Assembly (NCBI RefSeq): GCF_001638985.1 | Contig: NW_017265140.1 | Location: forward strand, 1,178,001 to 1,242,000 | Length of the DNA stretch: 64,000 nt | Source: Phycomyces blakesleeanus NRRL 1555(-) | Lineage: Eukaryota > Mucoromycota > Mucoromycetes > Mucorales > Phycomycetaceae | Reading direction: 5' to 3' | Shown: piece after piece, positions 60,301 to 64,000 of the stretch | How the letters are laid out: every line of letters begins with the position of its first letter | Position numbering within the stretch: the first letter of the stretch is position 1 | Position numbers and translations under genes: made by a program | Notes under the pieces: model-generated | The model's input: the letters and a program-made list of their open reading frames with translations, nothing else | Told to the model about the DNA's origin: nothing | The model's database searches: none

Positions 60301-61737
60301 TCTATTGCTCAACGAGACTTATTCTGCTACCAGCTTATCCAAAAGATAGAACAACTCTGTCACATTCACTCTCAATGCTCACTCTCTGTCAGGGGTCGAG
60401 CTATGGTGTTGAACTCTCTAATTCTGTCTAAGATTTGGCATGTCCTTCGTGTAACTCCTGTTCTTGCTTCATTTTTTGACAAGTTGCGCCCATGCATAGG
60501 ACAATTCCTGCGTCGCGGCATGTTTCCTATGATTAGCTTTTTCAAAATGTGTTGCCCACGTTTGACGGGTGGTCTAGGTATTCTTGAGCCACAACTGCAA
60601 CAAAAAGCTCTCCAGATGCGATGGCTACAGCCCATTTTAGATCAGCAGTTGACCCAATCTTTTGTAGTACCATGAATAAAAGCTACTTTGCAACAATATA
60701 CCTCAAGTGGAGACATCCATCTGCCTATGATGTGTACAAATTTACGCCCTGCTCAATTGAACAATGTACAGAGTGCGTTTAATACTCTCCTAACTACGAT
60801 TGATGCCATTCCACAGGATTATTCTACTATAACTCCCACTCCAGCTACATGTCTGGACTTGCCCATACTTGATGTCATACAATTCTCTGATCAATCTATC
60901 TGCCTTATCAAGGGTTGGCAAAACTTGTGCATTTCTGACACTTTCATTTACAATGAGTCTCTTCAAGCTCTCCATTCATGAGTCTCTTCAGAACGCCTTG
61001 GTTCCAGATACATTGTTGCCAAACTCTTCCATAACCTTCAGAATGCACAGATCAACCTCTTGTCATTCTTCTGGTGTACAACACTGCCACCCCTCAAACA
61101 TCCTGAATTTATTCCCACTCTCCGCCCAGAGCTTGTAATTGTATCTCCATTTGTTACAGCATTGTGCACTGGTTGCTGGCATCTCAAAGACTTCCACACC
61201 ACTCACTTTTGCAAAGTTTGTCAAATCAATCCGCCCTTGTCTAACCATGGCTCAACTCTTACACCGACTCAATGGAAAGAAATTTGGGATTTTCCCATAC
61301 ATTACTCTGTACAAAACATTTGGTACCGTGCACTACATCAATCCTTGTCCTGTAGCTCACACCTCCATCGCATCGCTCCCACAACCTTTCCGTCTCTGAT
61401 GTGCATCCTATGCAGCAATGGCATTGATAGCATAGAGCACTTTCTGTATCTGTGTCCTCTTAAGTGACCAGTTTGGTCCAACGCCTGGCAGACTTACTTT
61501 GGATATCAACCTGAACCATTTGATGTTCATTGCGCACTGTTTCACTTGGATCTTCCTAATTCAGCCAATTTTGAACACTATCTTGACCCAAGCCAGACCA
61601 TTAGCTGCATCATCTTATCTCTGTGAAGAACTCATTGGCGGGTGATTTTTGACTCTGTGCCTTTTAATACACAACATATATAATCATCTGTAGAAAAACT
61701 TTCTACCTCTTTTGCTCAGAAACTAGATCTCTCATAG
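57380..61737 (+). pseudogene. LINE ORF2: endonuclease, reverse transcriptase, zinc finger
   Basis: Excluding the solo LTR and one copy of its target duplication (548 bp), the frame from ATG 57380 to TAG 61735 is 1270 codons with no net frameshift. Order: APE-type endonuclease (IKIATINCWGLT, LLAIQESHA, LIILGDFNYT, SIDYIFASPE); reverse transcriptase (SSPGPDRLPYEIL, LKNWRPMALINMDAKI, FQTGFVKGRFI, LRQGDLLSPILFNLA, and YADN where YADD is expected, 60058-60069); thumb; C-terminal zinc finger CILC...HFLYLC. In-frame stops: TGA at 57665, 59011, 60673, 60979, 61465 and 61624, and TAA at 61681. The changed second catalytic Asp alone would inactivate the polymerase. Confidence 0.9.
57909..58451 (+). mobile_element. 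solo LTR, family 2 copy 3 (543 bp), inside the LINE
   Basis: TGTGGTGATCC...ATACCACA, flanked by the 5-bp duplication GCTTC (57904-57908 and 58452-58456). Same length as the 41324-41866 copy. It splits the endonuclease domain of LINE ORF2, so it is younger than the LINE. Confidence 0.93.
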
Positions 61738-61876
61738 ATTACTTTTAGTTTTCTTTTCTCTACTTCCACATTTACAAAAAAAACTAATAACTAAAAACTA
61801 AAGCTAATAAAAAAATTGGGTTCCTTTCACTAACACTCAATAAAATCCAGGGACTCGTTCCCCTCTATAAGCAAAA

Positions 61877-61892
61877 AAGGTATAGGTGATAC
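61877..61892. repeat. right target duplication of the LINE
   Basis: AAGGTATAGGTGATAC, identical to 56019-56034. Confidence 0.9.
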
Positions 61893-62619
61893 AAAAAGAT
61901 ATTTTTTTAAAAAAAAAGACAAAAAAGATAAAGTTAAAATGAAGCTAGATAAGTATTAATTATTACTTATAACTTTATAAAAGTAATATATACTATCAAG
62001 CTATTTTAGCTAAAATGTTGTATGTGTAATAAATAGGTTTGTAAAAAAAATTGATGCAGATAATTATATTATGAGATAAAAAGAGTTTTGGGCTCAAAAG
62101 GATTAATTTTTATTCATAAGAACTGTTAAAAGTTCTTGTACTAATTGGGAGAACTTTTAGAGACAGATAATATTATCAAGGGGTGAGGATTTCTAAAGAT
62201 TTCTCTGGACGTTCATTTTTAATGACCAACACTGGAATAATGGCCAATATCTTAGGTTCCCACCCAAAATAATTATTTCTTTTCAATGAAGGTCACCACA
62301 ATTATTTTTTTTCCATAAGTTATATGCAGCCTAATAAAACTTTATTAAAAATTCGGTTTTTTTATACACATCTAAAAAATTAGCATTATATTTTTATATA
62401 TGTTCTTTAACATATTGATGAAGAAGCAGATTTCTTTTATTAAATACTTGTCTTGTTTCTCATATATAAGTACAGCAATATCTTAATGTCAGAATTTCTC
62501 TTAGTCACCTATTACTAAGCATAATAAATTACAATGAATTTTCTGACAAGACATTAATATAAGTAGCATGTAAAAGTGCTACCTTTTCATTTTCCCAGAT
62601 CTTTTAATATCTACTCAAA
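61893..62619. other. AT-rich spacer upstream of the Crypton gene
   Basis: No gene seen. One short inverted repeat (AAAAGTTCT...AGAACTTTT at about 62129-62160). Presumably contains the 5' end of the Crypton, which lacks inverted repeats by nature. Confidence 0.5.
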
Positions 62620-64000
62620 ATGAACTCAAACGCTCCTAGCTATTCCACTGCAACTTCTGATGTGAATGTTAGAATGATGGAGGTCCAGGTGTCTACTTCT
62701 TGCGAAGCTGAAGTTAACAGACCAGAGAACACAAAGAGAAGCTATGCTTCTAAGCAAAAAGAGTATAAAGATTGGTGTGATGAAGCTTTCTCAAGTATTC
62801 CCCTCAAAAATTGCTACACTGTATATGGAGATAAGCTCCATTTGTTTCTTAAAGACTGTGTAAGTTTTTTGCTATTGTTTGGAGATATATTCTGTAAGTA
62901 ATTGAATTAATTATCTTTTCTTCTGTTAGGTTGTCAACCGAACCCACAGAAGAGACACTGGAAAAACCATCAAGTATGGAACTGCAATGGCCTATCTTGC
63001 TGCTATTGTGGATATGTATCAGAAGCAAGTTAAAGTTAGTGTGAACAACCACCCTCACCCTCGCAAGGCTTGTATCCAGCTGTTGGACAACATGAAGTTC
63101 AACAATGAGCGTACCCATTGTGCTGAAAACCAGGACTGTGGCCTTGGAACTCTGGTGGATGGATACACCACAGAGAACGAGATTGCTAGCATTGTTAACT
63201 ATTATTTCTCGAAATCAAGCAGAGGTGGCCTGAGAAATGTGGTGTCTTTTCTCCTGTCGCATTTTTGTATGCTCTGTGGCGAATCTGCAAGAAAAGCCAA
63301 ATTTGCCGACCTTCAGACAGTCATGTTGGATTGTGAAGGACCTTCCAAATGCCCTGCCTTTGTCTTGGTCTTAAAGCAGGGAAAGATGAACAAGTTTGGA
63401 CGAATTGAGCTTGCAGCCTGCTTGAGAAATTCCAAGGTTGAGATTTGTCCATTCATGGCACTCGGATGCTATTTCTTCTGGAGATGGCATATTGATGGTG
63501 AGCAGTTTCCATCTTTTGAAACATCCGAGGAATGGTTCAACCATAAGTTGCTACGATCTGGGCAGGAACCAACCAGGGAAATGCCTTACTCCACCCATCT
63601 CAAAGCAATCAACAGGGCATTAAAGGCCTGTGGAATCGTTTCCACAGCAAAGACCCATGCTGCTTGTGGATCATCAGCAAGAATAGCTGACATGAGTGGT
63701 GCCGATGAGCCGGATATTAGAAGGCAGGATTGCTGGAATAGCAGCCCAATGAATGGTGCATACCTCACCAATCTTCCGAGAGGTGCGATGTGTACTATGG
63801 CTGGATTTCTGTCAGCTGAGGGGCGGTTCTATTTGCCAAGAGCCCAAGTGAAACCAGCCGAGTCACTTCAGCACAAGGTTTTCCCAATGGTAGACTTTTG
63901 GTACGACAAAATTTCATCAGGAGCATGTCAGCAAACCGCAGCTGCACATGGGTTTCTGAAGCTTCTAAAGCAATTAAGAATCACTTTTCTACAGGATTCT
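62620..64000 (+). pseudogene. Crypton-type tyrosine recombinase, partial and catalytically altered
   Basis: Exon 1 62620-62859 (MNSNAPSYSTATSDV; core-binding SYASKQKEYKDWCDEAFSS) and exon 2 from 62930, joined by GTAAGT...CTGTTAG in phase 0. The frame is open for 437 codons to the window end. The recombinase shows HFCMLCGESARKAKFADL, where Crypton-type enzymes have Arg in place of the second Cys (TGT, 63275-63277); THAACGSSARIADMSG, where HxxR is expected but the Arg is Cys (TGT, 63665-63667); and GAYLTNLPRGAM with the candidate nucleophile Tyr (63761-63763). The rest resembles the Ndc10-like domain of fungal Cryptons. The two Arg-to-Cys changes fit CGT to TGT. It would bind DNA but probably not recombine. 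Labelled pseudogene for this reason, although the frame is intact. Confidence 0.78.

Larger units (their letters stand above)
56035..61876 (+). mobile_element. non-LTR retrotransposon (LINE), two ORFs
   Basis: Bounded by the 16-bp direct repeat and ending in a short A-rich tail (GCAAAAA). It encodes ORF1 with zinc knuckles and ORF2 with endonuclease and reverse transcriptase. It is full length or close to it, but its genes carry nonsense changes and a solo LTR lies in ORF2. Confidence 0.92.

Overview
The window is AT-rich nuclear DNA from a fungus, most likely an early-diverging (Mucoromycota-type) lineage. That placement is an inference from three things: short GT-AG introns, a fungal RPB6 and a Puf4-type PUF protein, and a transposon repertoire of DIRS, MULE, CACTA, PIF/Harbinger, Tc1, Crypton and LINE elements. 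I saw no tRNA, rRNA, CRISPR array or bacterial operon structure.

Host part, about 1-10.3 kb: an uncertain gene end at the left edge; RPB6 (minus, 524-1287), the shared Rpb6 subunit of RNA polymerases I, II and III; and a nine-exon gene (minus, 3137-8411) for a roughly 1216-residue PUF protein with eight repeats, predicted to read UGUAUAUA-type mRNA sites. A short spliced gene end at 10028-10264 may be a host gene truncated by transposon debris.

Transposon part, about 10.3-64 kb, from left to right: DIRS recombinase/RNase H relic (10.6-12.35); a long imperfect hairpin (12.6-12.7); a complete, uninterrupted MULE whose transposase is fused to an OTU-type cysteine protease domain (12.93-17.67), lying just upstream of a broken IS630-like transposase (17.7-19.8); DIRS reverse transcriptase relic (21.3-21.8); Tc1 relic (21.9-22.9); a MITE (23.2-23.4); solo LTR family 1 copy 1 (24.4-25.0); CACTA element A (25.09-29.81); a decayed family 2 LTR (30.3-30.8); a near-intact two-gene Harbinger-like element (31.8-35.05); decayed CACTA copy B1 (35.2-39.8); a second, different MULE-OTU element (40.45-44.93) interrupted by a family 2 solo LTR; a Harbinger relic (45.2-48.1) interrupted by the second family 1 solo LTR; a third Harbinger-like relic (48.35-51.12); CACTA B2 (51.14-56.01); a LINE (56.03-61.88) interrupted by a family 2 solo LTR; and the start of a Crypton-type tyrosine recombinase gene (62.62 to the window end).

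Three themes stand out. First, two distinct MULE families carry an OTU-like protease domain downstream of the transposase. Second, the CACTA elements have a divergent two-gene layout (Tnp2-like transposase plus a small accessory protein with a conserved tryptophan-rich C-terminus), and the Harbinger-like elements are also two-gene. Third, transposon decay is dominated by CpG to TpG/CpA changes: the LINE has seven TGA stops and no net frameshift, the Crypton has two putative catalytic Arg positions occupied by Cys (TGT), and five of the eight substitutions I noted between the two family 1 solo LTRs are at CpG sites. This fits long-term cytosine methylation of repeats. The MULE at 12.93-17.67 escapes the decay and is probably the youngest insertion.
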